A DNA stretch of 64,000 nt from Agromyces sp. LHK192 (lineage in GTDB: Bacteria > Actinomycetota > Actinomycetes > Actinomycetales > Microbacteriaceae): the NCBI RefSeq assembly GCF_004006235.1, contig NZ_CP034753.1, forward strand, positions 3,348,001 through 3,412,000. The letters run 5' to 3'. Each line of letters starts with the position of its first letter. Position 1 is the stretch's first letter. Position numbers and translations under genes: made by a program. The notes below the pieces were generated by a model that ran no database searches, was not told the origin of the DNA, and saw only the letters and a program-made list of their open reading frames with translations. Below are positions 33,184 to 40,575 of this stretch, piece after piece.

Positions 33184-34860
33184 TCACCCATTCACGCGCC
33201 CCGCGACCTTCGCCACCACCTCCGCGAACGCCGCCTGCCCGATGCGGTCGACCTCGCGCACGGTGAGCCGGCCGCCGCGCTGTTCGAGACCCCGCACCTC
33301 CGTCGCGAGTTCGGTGACGAGCAGCCGCCGCTGTTCCTGGCCGAGCTTGAACCATTCGGGGTCGACGGGCACCGGTCCCTTGCCGGGCACCCAGATGACG
33401 CCGGGTGCGTCGTTGAGGATGCCGAAGAGGATGTAGACCCACAGCTGGTACTTGTCGACGTCGATGTCGAACCGTTCGTCTTCGATGATGCCCTCGATGA
33501 TGGCGCGCAGGTTCGGCATGACGCCGATGCGGTCGGTCGGCGGGTTCGCGCTCGGGGTGTTGATGCTCGACGAGAGCCACGAGCGCAGCGTCGACGGGCC
33601 CATCGCCCAGCCCTTGCGCTGCTTGTGCCAGCTCTGCAGCAGCAGAGCGGCGCCGGTCACGATCGGACTCGCTCCGGAGGTTCCACCGAACGACGTCGTG
33701 TACTCCGTCGTCGACGTGCCCGTCCAGCCGTCGCCGGTCGTGGTGATGTTGTTGCCCCAGCCGTAGCAGTCGATGCGGCTGCCGAAGTTCGAGAAGCTGA
33801 GCCGCCCATGCGGCGCGTTCGACCCGGCAGCTCCCACCATGATCGCGCCCGAGTCACGGAAGTCGGCGTGCCCGCGATCGAGCACCCGCTTGCCCGCCGA
33901 CGTCGTGAACGCGTCGAGGTCGGTCGACCCGTTGCCCGCCGCTTCGACGACGATGATCCCGGCATCCGTCGCGTCGCGGATCGCGTCGAACACCGCCTGC
34001 TCGACCTCGACGGGCAGGTAGTTCGAACCCGCCACCGTTGTCTGCGCTTCGAGCAGCAGCACGTCGCCGGGCGACATCGCGTCGGCCGCCGAGATGATCG
34101 CCTCGGCGGTGCTGTACGTCGTCGACGTGCGGAACTGCGACACCACCCGAGCGGATGCCCCGGGCGCGATGCCGACCACCCCGCGAGCGTTGTCGACGCC
34201 GACGACCTCGCCGAGCACCGCCGTGCCGTGCCCGTGGTACGCCTCGCTCACGCCCGAAATGATCGTGATGCCGGCCGCCGCGAGGTCTTCGTGGTTGCGC
34301 GTCCACCCCTGCTCGAGGCCGACGAATCCGATGCCCGACCCGTCGGCGCGGTCCCACGCCCACCGCGCGTCGACGCCGTCGGGCGCCGCGTCGAGGTACC
34401 CCTGGTCGCTGCTCATCGGATCGTCGGTCGCGTCGACCGGCGGCGGCGTCGGACCGCCCTCCACGTACGCGGTCTCGATGTCGGGCCGCGCATCCAGATC
34501 GGCCGCCAGTTCACGAGCGGATGCCTCATCGGCCACGCTGATCGCGGCGTACGAGGCGAACCTCGCCCGACGCCCCGAGCTGCCGGCGAACCGCTCGGAC
34601 GCCAGCGAGTCGAGATGCGCCTCGGCGGCGATCGCGTCCTGCCGGGCGGCGAGCAGGTCGCCGACGAACGCGACGGCGTCGAGCAGTTCGACGCCCGGGT
34701 CGGATGCCTCGGGCTTGCGCCCGGCATCACCTCGCCCTTCTGCCTGTGCGCGCCGCCGCGTGAATTCGGCGCGTGCATCATCGCGCACCTTCACGATGAC
34801 GCGCGGTTCGATGGTCGGCGTCGCCGCCGGGGGCGGCTCCTTGCCGTCGATCATGCCCAT
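33184..34860 (-). CDS. Cytoplasmic S8 family peptidase with Glu at the catalytic Asp position
   Basis: A 558-residue subtilase-fold protein without a signal peptide. His211 (HGHGTAV) and Ser395 (FGGTSGASP) match the S8 triad, and Asn310 (EAAGNGS) the oxyanion site. The first acidic residue is Glu183 in GLEQGWTRNHEDL where DTG is usual; this looks subfamily-typical rather than a decay. Residues 20-135 resemble an inhibitor-like prodomain. A C-terminal extension of about 120 residues (after 440) is unrecognised and contains a Trp-rich segment (LWVYILFG, VIWVPGKGPVPVDPEWF). Secretion by another route, or an intracellular role, are both possible. Start at 34860 behind GGAGAG. Confidence 0.85.
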   Translation of the reverse strand: MGMIDGKEPPPAATPTIEPRVIVKVRDDARAEFTRRRAQAEGRGDAGRKPEASDPGVELLDAVAFVGDLLAARQDAIAAEAHLDSLASERFAGSSGRRARFASYAAISVADEASARELAADLDARPDIETAYVEGGPTPPPVDATDDPMSSDQGYLDAAPDGVDARWAWDRADGSGIGFVGLEQGWTRNHEDLAAAGITIISGVSEAYHGHGTAVLGEVVGVDNARGVVGIAPGASARVVSQFRTSTTYSTAEAIISAADAMSPGDVLLLEAQTTVAGSNYLPVEVEQAVFDAIRDATDAGIIVVEAAGNGSTDLDAFTTSAGKRVLDRGHADFRDSGAIMVGAAGSNAPHGRLSFSNFGSRIDCYGWGNNITTTGDGWTGTSTTEYTTSFGGTSGASPIVTGAALLLQSWHKQRKGWAMGPSTLRSWLSSSINTPSANPPTDRIGVMPNLRAIIEGIIEDERFDIDVDKYQLWVYILFGILNDAPGVIWVPGKGPVPVDPEWFKLGQEQRRLLVTELATEVRGLEQRGGRLTVREVDRIGQAAFAEVVAKVAGRVNG

Positions 34861-35053
34861 GGTCGTGCTCGCTCTCCGGTGTCGGAGGTCGGTCGGGCAC
34901 GTGCGTGCGCCGCGCGTGGGCGGCCGGCCGGATGGATGTGTCGGCGACGAGTCTGCTCGGGTGTGCGCGCGGCGGCATCCGGGTGGGCACCGAAGCCTGG
35001 GGGCGGGGGCCGGTCTCGGTACGGCGCTGCGCGCCTACTCGACCACCGAGTGG

Positions 35054-35560
35054 CTACCCCCGGTCGACCACGACCAGCTGCACGGCGCGCAGCTCACCGG
35101 CATCCGTGATCGCGGTCATCATGGTGCAGGCGGGTTGGCGGCGGCGGTCGGTCGGCGATCCGGGATTCAGCAGCCGGATGCCCCGCGCCGTCGTCGTGTC
35201 CCACGGGATGTGGCTGTGCCCGAACACGAGCACGTCAAGGTCGGGGTACGCGGCATCCATGCGCGCTTCGCGCCCGGTGGCGGCGCCGGTCTCGTGGACG
35301 ACGCCGAACCGCAGCCCGTCGAGCTCGAACCCGGCGAACTCGCCGAGGCGGGCGTGCAGTTCGGGTCCGTCGTTGTTGCCGGCGACCCCGACGAGCCTGG
35401 CCGCGCGCTGCTCGATCGCATCGAGCGTCGCGACATCCACCCAGTCACCGGCGTGCACGACGAGGTCGGCGTCGTCGATCGCGCGCCAGACCTGGTCGGG
35501 CAGCCGGCGCGCCCGCGCGGGCACGTGCGTGTCGGAGATGAGGAGGAGTCGCGTGGGCAC
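35054..35560 (-). CDS. YfcE/MJ0936-like metallophosphoesterase
   Basis: A 168-residue calcineurin-like phosphoesterase. The metal-binding motifs are present in order: SDTHV (9-13), HAGDWVD, GNNDG and the final GHSHIPW. YfcE-type enzymes hydrolyse phosphodiesters and need Mn2+ or Mg2+. The GTG at 35560 has CAGGAT 6 nt upstream, so it may be leaderless; a GGATGG stretch could alternatively act as a ribosome site. It is a single gene with no obvious partner. Confidence 0.9.
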   Translation of the reverse strand: MPTRLLLISDTHVPARARRLPDQVWRAIDDADLVVHAGDWVDVATLDAIEQRAARLVGVAGNNDGPELHARLGEFAGFELDGLRFGVVHETGAATGREARMDAAYPDLDVLVFGHSHIPWDTTTARGIRLLNPGSPTDRRRQPACTMMTAITDAGELRAVQLVVVDRG

Positions 35561-35600
35561 GCATCCATCCTGCCCGGAGCCGCTGTGTGCGCTCGCGACG

Positions 35601-36185
35601 TCAGCGACCGACGAGCATCGAGTACTGGATGATCAGCAGGACCGCACCGACGAGTCCGATGGCGGTCGCGATCCACCCGACGATCACCGCGGTCAGCGCC
35701 ATCCCCCGACCCTCGCCGCCGTTGCGGTTGAGCTGGCCGAGGGCGACGTGACCGAGGATGAGCCCGACGATCGAGCTGAACCACACGACGATGATCGATG
35801 CCAGGGCAACACCGTTCGTGCGACCGGCCTGCGACCCGCCCGCGTCTGCGGCAGTCACGACGGGTTCGCGCTTCTTCATCACGATCGCCGCGATGAATCC
35901 TGCGATCGCGAGCCCCCACCAGATCACAGCCGACACCGTCTCCAGCACGAACAAGGTCACCACGACCGCTCCGTAGCTCGAGGGATCCATCGCGAAGTGC
36001 GGCGTTGCGTCGATCCAGACGAGCGGCGCGATGAACCAAGAGCCGACGCCGAGCAACGCGGCGAAGGCCGTGAGGATGCCCGCCGTGACCGGGAAGGCAC
36101 GCCGCTTCCGAGCACCGAGCACGAGCGTGGTGATGCCGAGGCCGAGCAGGACGAGGAGCAGGAGATGCCCGAGATTGAACGCCAT
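35601..36185 (-). CDS. DUF4190-like membrane protein
   Basis: A 194-residue protein with five or six hydrophobic helices. The C-terminal half (about 120-190) has the DUF4190 pattern: GVALASIIVVWFSSIVGLIL, GHVALGQLNRNGGEGRGMAL, IVGWIATAIGLVGAVLLI. The N-terminal helices (LGHLLLLVLLGLGITTLVLG and so on) belong to no recognised family. ATG 36185 lies behind GAAAGG. It is divergent from the operator-controlled cassette at 36335. Confidence 0.75.
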   Translation of the reverse strand: MAFNLGHLLLLVLLGLGITTLVLGARKRRAFPVTAGILTAFAALLGVGSWFIAPLVWIDATPHFAMDPSSYGAVVVTLFVLETVSAVIWWGLAIAGFIAAIVMKKREPVVTAADAGGSQAGRTNGVALASIIVVWFSSIVGLILGHVALGQLNRNGGEGRGMALTAVIVGWIATAIGLVGAVLLIIQYSMLVGR

Positions 36186-36284
36186 GGGGACCTTTCATCG
36201 AAGGGGGAACGGAGTACGCAACGATCCCGCATACGGTCAGGCATGGGGCATCCCCAGAACTGGTGACGCCAGGGCCCACGGCAC

Positions 36285-36305
36285 GCGTCAACCAAACCTT
36301 GACGC
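36285..36305. promoter_or_regulatory. Operator 1: inverted repeat GCGTCAA-N7-TTGACGC
   Basis: Perfect 7-bp arms with a 7-bp centre (CCAAACC). Its right arm contains the -35 hexamer TTGACG (36299-36304) of the promoter for 36335. Confidence 0.75.
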
Positions 36306-36328
36306 ACTAATGCGCGTCAACCTATCGT
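36299..36328 (+). promoter_or_regulatory. Promoter TTGACG-18 bp-TATCGT of a leaderless two-gene operon
   Basis: -35 TTGACG at 36299-36304 and -10 TATCGT at 36323-36328, 18-bp spacing, with ATG 6 nt downstream. Both hexamers are embedded in the two operators. Confidence 0.75.
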
Positions 36329-36334
36329 TGACGC
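36314..36334. promoter_or_regulatory. Operator 2: inverted repeat GCGTCAA-N7-TTGACGC
   Basis: The same arms as operator 1, with a different 7-bp centre (CCTATCG). It covers the -10 hexamer TATCGT (36323-36328) and abuts the ATG at 36335. Centre-to-centre distance to operator 1 is 29 bp. Confidence 0.75.
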
Positions 36335-36745
36335 ATGCGAACGACACGGCGAATCAGCGCGACCTGGGCGGGCGGAATGGGCAGCATCCTCGTCGGCCTC
36401 ACGAGCGCGGTGCTCGGCGCGGCCGTCTTCGACGGATTCCTCGGCGGCATGCTCATCGGATTCGGCCTGGTGGTGACCGCGGCGGGAACGCTCACGCTCG
36501 GCATCGGCTCCGGGCTCCTGGTGTCGGCGAAGCGGCCGGGCGCGACCGCAGCCGGAACGGGCGACGATCCCCGCGGCGCCGCGACTGCCGGCGACGGCGC
36601 GAGCGACGCGCCGCGGGTCGCCGCCCAGACGAGTACGCCGCCGGCCGACGGATGGTGGCTCCCCAGCCGCGATGGCGACCGCGGGGCCGCCGACCGCGGG
36701 GCGGCCGACCGCGGGCCTGCCGACCACGGGCACGCCGACCGATGA
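36335..36745 (+). CDS. Small two-helix membrane protein with repetitive Asp/Arg/Gly tail
   Basis: Not recognised. A 136-residue protein with two hydrophobic helices (about 10-33 and 36-64) and a hydrophilic tail that ends in degenerate pentapeptide repeats (DRGAADRGAADRGPADHGHADR in pieces, from 15-bp DNA repeats at about 36678-36742). It overlaps the next gene through ATGA. The promoter and start codon sit inside two inverted repeats, so expression is probably repressed by a dimeric regulator, perhaps the product of the next gene. Confidence 0.65.
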   Translation: MRTTRRISATWAGGMGSILVGLTSAVLGAAVFDGFLGGMLIGFGLVVTAAGTLTLGIGSGLLVSAKRPGATAAGTGDDPRGAATAGDGASDAPRVAAQTSTPPADGWWLPSRDGDRGAADRGAADRGPADHGHADR

Positions 36746-37266
36746 GCAGCATCGGCGACGCGCTCTCCCGCGCCGTGCTCGACGCCGCCGCGCTCGACGG
36801 CGAACCCGACCAGCAGTCTCACCTCACGCTCGTGCGGCTCAGCGCCGAGGCCGAACGCGAGGCCCGGGGCATCCTGCGGCAGTCGGTGGAATCGGCGCGC
36901 GCCGGCGGCGTGAGCTGGTCGGCGATCGGCACCGAGCTGGGCATGACCCGGCAGGCGGCGCAGCAACGATTCGGGGATGCCTCGCGCGACGGCGCCCCCG
37001 CCGACGACCGCGAGTACCGCTGGCTCGGCCCGGTCACCGCGTTCGACGAGATGGCCGAGCTCGAGCTCGCCGGGCGGGCCGGTTGGCACACCGTCGAGGT
37101 CGGCATCCTGCGGCACCTCATGGTGCGCACCGACACGCAGTGGGAGCACAAGCGCGTCGTGTTCCGCGGGCTCTCGCGACGCGACGCCGACGACGGATGG
37201 GTGGTCGCCGCGCAGTGGTTTCCGTGGGCGTACCTCGTGCGCGATCTGGGAGTGCCGGCGAAGTAG
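36742..37266 (+). CDS. Predicted HTH protein, candidate autoregulator
   Basis: A 174-residue protein. Residues 35-70 contain a helix-turn-helix-like segment, SARAGGVSWSAIGTELGMTR followed by QAAQQRFGD, as in small actinobacterial DNA-binding proteins. The C-terminal 100 residues (REYRWLGPVTAFDEM, AELELAGRAGWHTVEVGILR, ADDGWVVAAQWFPWAYLVRDLG) form an unrecognised, Trp-rich domain that might sense a ligand. It is co-translated with the membrane protein upstream. No enzymatic motif is visible. That it binds the two operators is inference from the layout. Confidence 0.65.
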   Translation: MSSIGDALSRAVLDAAALDGEPDQQSHLTLVRLSAEAEREARGILRQSVESARAGGVSWSAIGTELGMTRQAAQQRFGDASRDGAPADDREYRWLGPVTAFDEMAELELAGRAGWHTVEVGILRHLMVRTDTQWEHKRVVFRGLSRRDADDGWVVAAQWFPWAYLVRDLGVPAK

Positions 37267-37373
37267 CGCGAGCTACTTGGGAACTCGCGACGGCGCTCGA
37301 AGAGGTGAGGAACGTCGGGTAGGAACGCTTGGCCTGCCTGTGGAAAACCATGCTCGGGGTCGGAGGGAACCCC

Positions 37374-37379
37374 TACGGT
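37374..37379 (+). promoter_or_regulatory. -10 hexamer TACGGT of a leaderless gene
   Basis: TACGGT ends 7 nt before the ATG at 37387. Confidence 0.5.
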
Positions 37380-37386
37380 AGTGCGC

Positions 37387-37956
37387 ATGCCCGGCAGCAC
37401 CCGACGACTCCCCCACCCCCTGGTCGTCGGCGCCGCCGCGCTGTTCGTGCTCGGACTCGCCGCATGCAGCGGCGAGTCCGAGCCGACCCCGGCGCCGTCT
37501 ACTGCTGCGACCGAGACTGCTGAGGCTGAGCCGATCTTCGCGAGCGATGAGGAGGCGCTGGCGGCGGCGGTTGCGGCGCACGAAGCGTATCTCGACGCGA
37601 CGGCAGCGGTTAGTGCCGAAGGTGGTTCAGCGCCCGACAGGGTCCTGGTTCTTACAACAGGTGATTATCGGTCAGCCATTGAGAAGGAACTCCAAGGCAT
37701 GGCCGATGCGCAAGTACGAGTGACTGGGCGGAACACGTTGAGGGACGCGCGGCTCGCGCAGTACGACCCAGCGTCGGGTGTTATCCAAATGTATGGATGC
37801 TTCGGAGTAGGCGACACGCGGGTAATCAACGCAAGCGGGGAGGACGTGACCCCTGAACGCGAGGCCGAGGTACCGGTCCTGCTGACCTTTCAGCTTGCCG
37901 GGGATACGCCGCTGATAAGTGGGAGCGAAGTTTGGCCTGGCGACGACTTCTGCTGA
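37387..37956 (+). CDS. Lipoprotein
   Basis: A 189-residue protein with a lipoprotein signal: basic RR, hydrophobic LVVGAAALFVLGLAA, then the lipobox Cys in LAACSGES. The mature part begins with a Pro/Thr-rich spacer and then a mixed alpha/beta domain (EALAAAVAAHEAYLDATAAV; YDPASGVIQMYGCFGVGD). Not recognised, although lipoproteins of this size followed by a secreted Pro-rich protein are common in the family. The last 25 bp overlap the next gene. Codon usage becomes less GC-biased from about 37600. Confidence 0.75.
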   Translation: MPGSTRRLPHPLVVGAAALFVLGLAACSGESEPTPAPSTAATETAEAEPIFASDEEALAAAVAAHEAYLDATAAVSAEGGSAPDRVLVLTTGDYRSAIEKELQGMADAQVRVTGRNTLRDARLAQYDPASGVIQMYGCFGVGDTRVINASGEDVTPEREAEVPVLLTFQLAGDTPLISGSEVWPGDDFC

Positions 37957-38777
37957 CCGCGAGCCTCGCGTTTCTTGGGTTCTCGTCGGCTCCTGCCTCG
38001 CCAGCATTCGGCGTGCCGGTCTGCACCCCTGGGGAGATCGCGATCGGAGCATGCAAGGGCAACGACGCGACGATCGGTGGCGGTGGTGTCGATCTCGAAG
38101 CATGGGAGGCCCAAGGCAGCGACACCGAAACCCGCGTTGACGACGTTCCGCCCGGCACCGGCTCACCCGACTTCGTGAGCGAGCCGACCCCGCCACCCCC
38201 TCCCGTCGACGACGTCTGCTCGTTCCTCGACCCGAACAGCAACTGCGTCGTTGACCCGACCCAGCCTGCACCTCCGCCCGCTCCGGGCGAGCCGACCGTG
38301 ACCCTTCGCGATATCGCGTCGTTCCAACCGGTCCTGCCGGCCGACGAGATGGAGCCCGACGGGTGGGGTGTCATCGGGCTTCCCGTGAACTTCGTGTCCG
38401 GGGCATCCGAGCAGACGCTCGCCGGCACCCTGCTCGGGCGGCCCGCCGAGGTGCGGTTCACGCCGGTGGCCTACTCGTGGGCGGCGAACAACGGGGCGAG
38501 CGTGGCATCCGGATCGCCGGGGGCGACGTGGACGCAGCTCGGCCAGCGCGAGTTCACCGCGACCGACACGAGCCTCGTGTTCACCGAACGCGGCACCTAC
38601 GACGTGCGGCCGACCGTCACGTTCACCGCCGAGTACCGATTCGACGGGTCCGTCTGGCGCACCATCTCCGGCACGCTCGACCTGCGGTCCCCCGTGCGCA
38701 CCGTGCTCGTCGGCGAGGTCGACACCGTGCTCGTCGCCGGCGACTGCAACGCCAGGCCCGACGGCCCGGGCTGCTGA
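37932..38777 (+). CDS. Secreted protein of unknown function
   Basis: A 281-residue protein starting at a TTG inside the end of the lipoprotein gene, with GGAG 8 nt upstream. It has a signal peptide (RRLLLTASLAFLGFSSAPASPAFG). A Cys-containing segment (VCTPGEIAIGACKG), a Pro-rich linker and a C-terminal beta-rich, PKD-like domain follow (EVRFTPVAYSWAANNG, TFTAEYRFDGSVWRTISG). Cysteines near the end (DCNARPDGPGC) suggest a disulfide. Overlap with the lipoprotein gene implies translational coupling and a shared function in the envelope. Confidence 0.72.
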   Translation: MAWRRLLLTASLAFLGFSSAPASPAFGVPVCTPGEIAIGACKGNDATIGGGGVDLEAWEAQGSDTETRVDDVPPGTGSPDFVSEPTPPPPPVDDVCSFLDPNSNCVVDPTQPAPPPAPGEPTVTLRDIASFQPVLPADEMEPDGWGVIGLPVNFVSGASEQTLAGTLLGRPAEVRFTPVAYSWAANNGASVASGSPGATWTQLGQREFTATDTSLVFTERGTYDVRPTVTFTAEYRFDGSVWRTISGTLDLRSPVRTVLVGEVDTVLVAGDCNARPDGPGC

Positions 38778-38833
38778 GACCGACGCACCGACAGAAGCAC
38801 AGACCGGCCGACACCGCGGAAACCCCGACGCGC

Positions 38834-38839
38834 TAAGGT
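38834..38839 (+). promoter_or_regulatory. -10 hexamer TAAGGT of a leaderless gene
   Basis: TAAGGT ends 6 nt before the ATG at 38846. Confidence 0.55.
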
Positions 38840-38845
38840 TCGCGC

Positions 38846-40519
38846 ATGTCGGAACCCCCGACGACCAGCCCCACCGAACCAGCCGCGTCGACCACGTCGA
38901 CGTCGGCTGCAACGTCGTCGGCAAATACGTCGACGACTGGAACGTCGTCGCCCGCAGCGACCTCGGCTGGCACGGCATCGGCAAACACGACATCGACACC
39001 GACCCCGCCGACGTCGACCACGACCGCACCGCCGCCCGGCATCCGCCGCCACCCGTTCGCCCGCGGCCCCGTCATCGGCGCGATGGCCGCGCTCGTCGCT
39101 CTGCTGGCCGCGACCAGCCAGTGGTACGGGTACCACCGCGACGAACTGTACTTCCGCATGCTCGAACCGGCGTGGGGGTACGTCGACCAGCCGCCCCTGA
39201 CGCCGCTCATCGCGCGGGCGACGACCCTGCTCGCCGACGAGCCGTGGGCCCTGCGCATCCCGGCGATCCTGGCCGCCGCGGCATCCGTGATCGTGTTGGC
39301 GCTCATCGCCCGCGAGGCCGGCGGTGGTCGACTCGCCCAGTCGATCGCGGCGTGGGGCGGGGCATCCGCGGCGTTCCCGATGATCTTCGGCCACATCCTC
39401 CTGACCGCGTCGCTCGACCTCGTGCTGTGGGAGCTCATCGCACTGTTCACGATGCGCGCCCTGCTGCGCGGCGACGGACGCTGGTGGCTCGCCGTCGGCC
39501 TCGTCACCGGCATCGCGACGTACAACAAACTGCTCGTCGCGATGCTCATCGCCGGACTCGCGCTGGGTCTACTGACGCTCGGCCCGCGCCGCGAGTTCCG
39601 GTCGCCGTGGCTGTGGGCCGGCGTCGGATTCGCGGTGGTGCTCGCGCTGCCCAACCTCGCCTACCAGGTTGCCAACGGCCTACCCCAGCTGGCGATGGGC
39701 GCGGCGCTCGCCGAAGACACCGACGGCGTCGGGCGCATCCTCACCCTGCCGTACCTCGTCATCGTCGTCGGTCCGCCGCTCGTGCCGATCTGGATCGCCG
39801 GCCTCGCCGGCCTGTTCCGCCGGGCCGAATGGCGCCCGATCCGGCTCCTCGCGGTCGCGTTCGCCGTCGTCGTGCTCGGCACGATCATCGGCGGCGCGCA
39901 GGCGTACTACCCCGTCGCCCTGGTCGTCGTGCTGCTCGCGCTCGGAGCCGTGCCGACCGCCGAGTGGATGCGCACGCGCCTGCGCCGCGCACTCGTCTGG
40001 GCGGCGATCGCACTCAACGCGTCCGCCTCGGTGCTCATCGCGCTCCCGGTGCTGCCGATCGGGTGGGTCGGCGCGAGCCCGTTCGCGGCCGCGAACCAGA
40101 CCGTCGGCGACACCATCGGGTGGCCAGAGTACGCCGCGCAGGTCGCGGACGTCGTCGACCAGGCGCGAGCGGATGCCTCCGCCACGGGCGTCGAACCGAT
40201 CGTCATCACCTCGAACTACGGCGAGGCGGGAGCCCTCGCCAGGTACGGCCCGGCGCTCGGCATCGACGCCGACCGCGTGTTCAGCGGGCACAACGCGCTC
40301 TGGTTCGAGGCGACGCCGCCGGATTCCGCGGTCGACGTCGTCATCGTCGGATGGCACGCGAGGGTGCTCGCCGCGCACTTCGAGGCCTGCACCGTCGACG
40401 GCGCACTCGACAACGGCGTCGACGTCGACAACGAGGAACAGGACCTGCCGATCACGCGGTGCATGGGCCGGACCACTCCGTGGGACGAACTCTGGCCGCA
40501 GTTCGCGCACCTGAGCTGA
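38846..40519 (+). CDS. GT39-like (ArnT/PMT family) membrane glycosyltransferase
   Basis: A 557-residue protein. The first 65 residues are an extreme Thr/Ser/Pro-rich tract, probably disordered in the cytoplasm. About eleven hydrophobic helices follow. The first exported loop has the acidic motif of GT-C enzymes (YGYHRDELYFRMLE) that binds the lipid-linked sugar donor, and DQPPLTPLIAR is typical of PMT_2 proteins. The C-terminal soluble domain (about 430-557) carries VITSNYGEAGALARYG. Likely transfers a sugar from a polyprenyl carrier to an envelope acceptor; both are unknown. Confidence 0.87.
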   Translation: MSEPPTTSPTEPAASTTSTSAATSSANTSTTGTSSPAATSAGTASANTTSTPTPPTSTTTAPPPGIRRHPFARGPVIGAMAALVALLAATSQWYGYHRDELYFRMLEPAWGYVDQPPLTPLIARATTLLADEPWALRIPAILAAAASVIVLALIAREAGGGRLAQSIAAWGGASAAFPMIFGHILLTASLDLVLWELIALFTMRALLRGDGRWWLAVGLVTGIATYNKLLVAMLIAGLALGLLTLGPRREFRSPWLWAGVGFAVVLALPNLAYQVANGLPQLAMGAALAEDTDGVGRILTLPYLVIVVGPPLVPIWIAGLAGLFRRAEWRPIRLLAVAFAVVVLGTIIGGAQAYYPVALVVVLLALGAVPTAEWMRTRLRRALVWAAIALNASASVLIALPVLPIGWVGASPFAAANQTVGDTIGWPEYAAQVADVVDQARADASATGVEPIVITSNYGEAGALARYGPALGIDADRVFSGHNALWFEATPPDSAVDVVIVGWHARVLAAHFEACTVDGALDNGVDVDNEEQDLPITRCMGRTTPWDELWPQFAHLS

Positions 40520-40575
40520 GGCGCGGGGCGGCGGTTCATGACGTCGAACGGTTCACGAGAAGGAAGGACACGCGA

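Noticed and set aside
31948..35109. A 1053-codon open frame on the plus strand
   Set aside because: It lies opposite the coiled-coil protein and the subtilase genes, is Arg/Gly-rich and crosses their boundaries; it is a GC-driven shadow.
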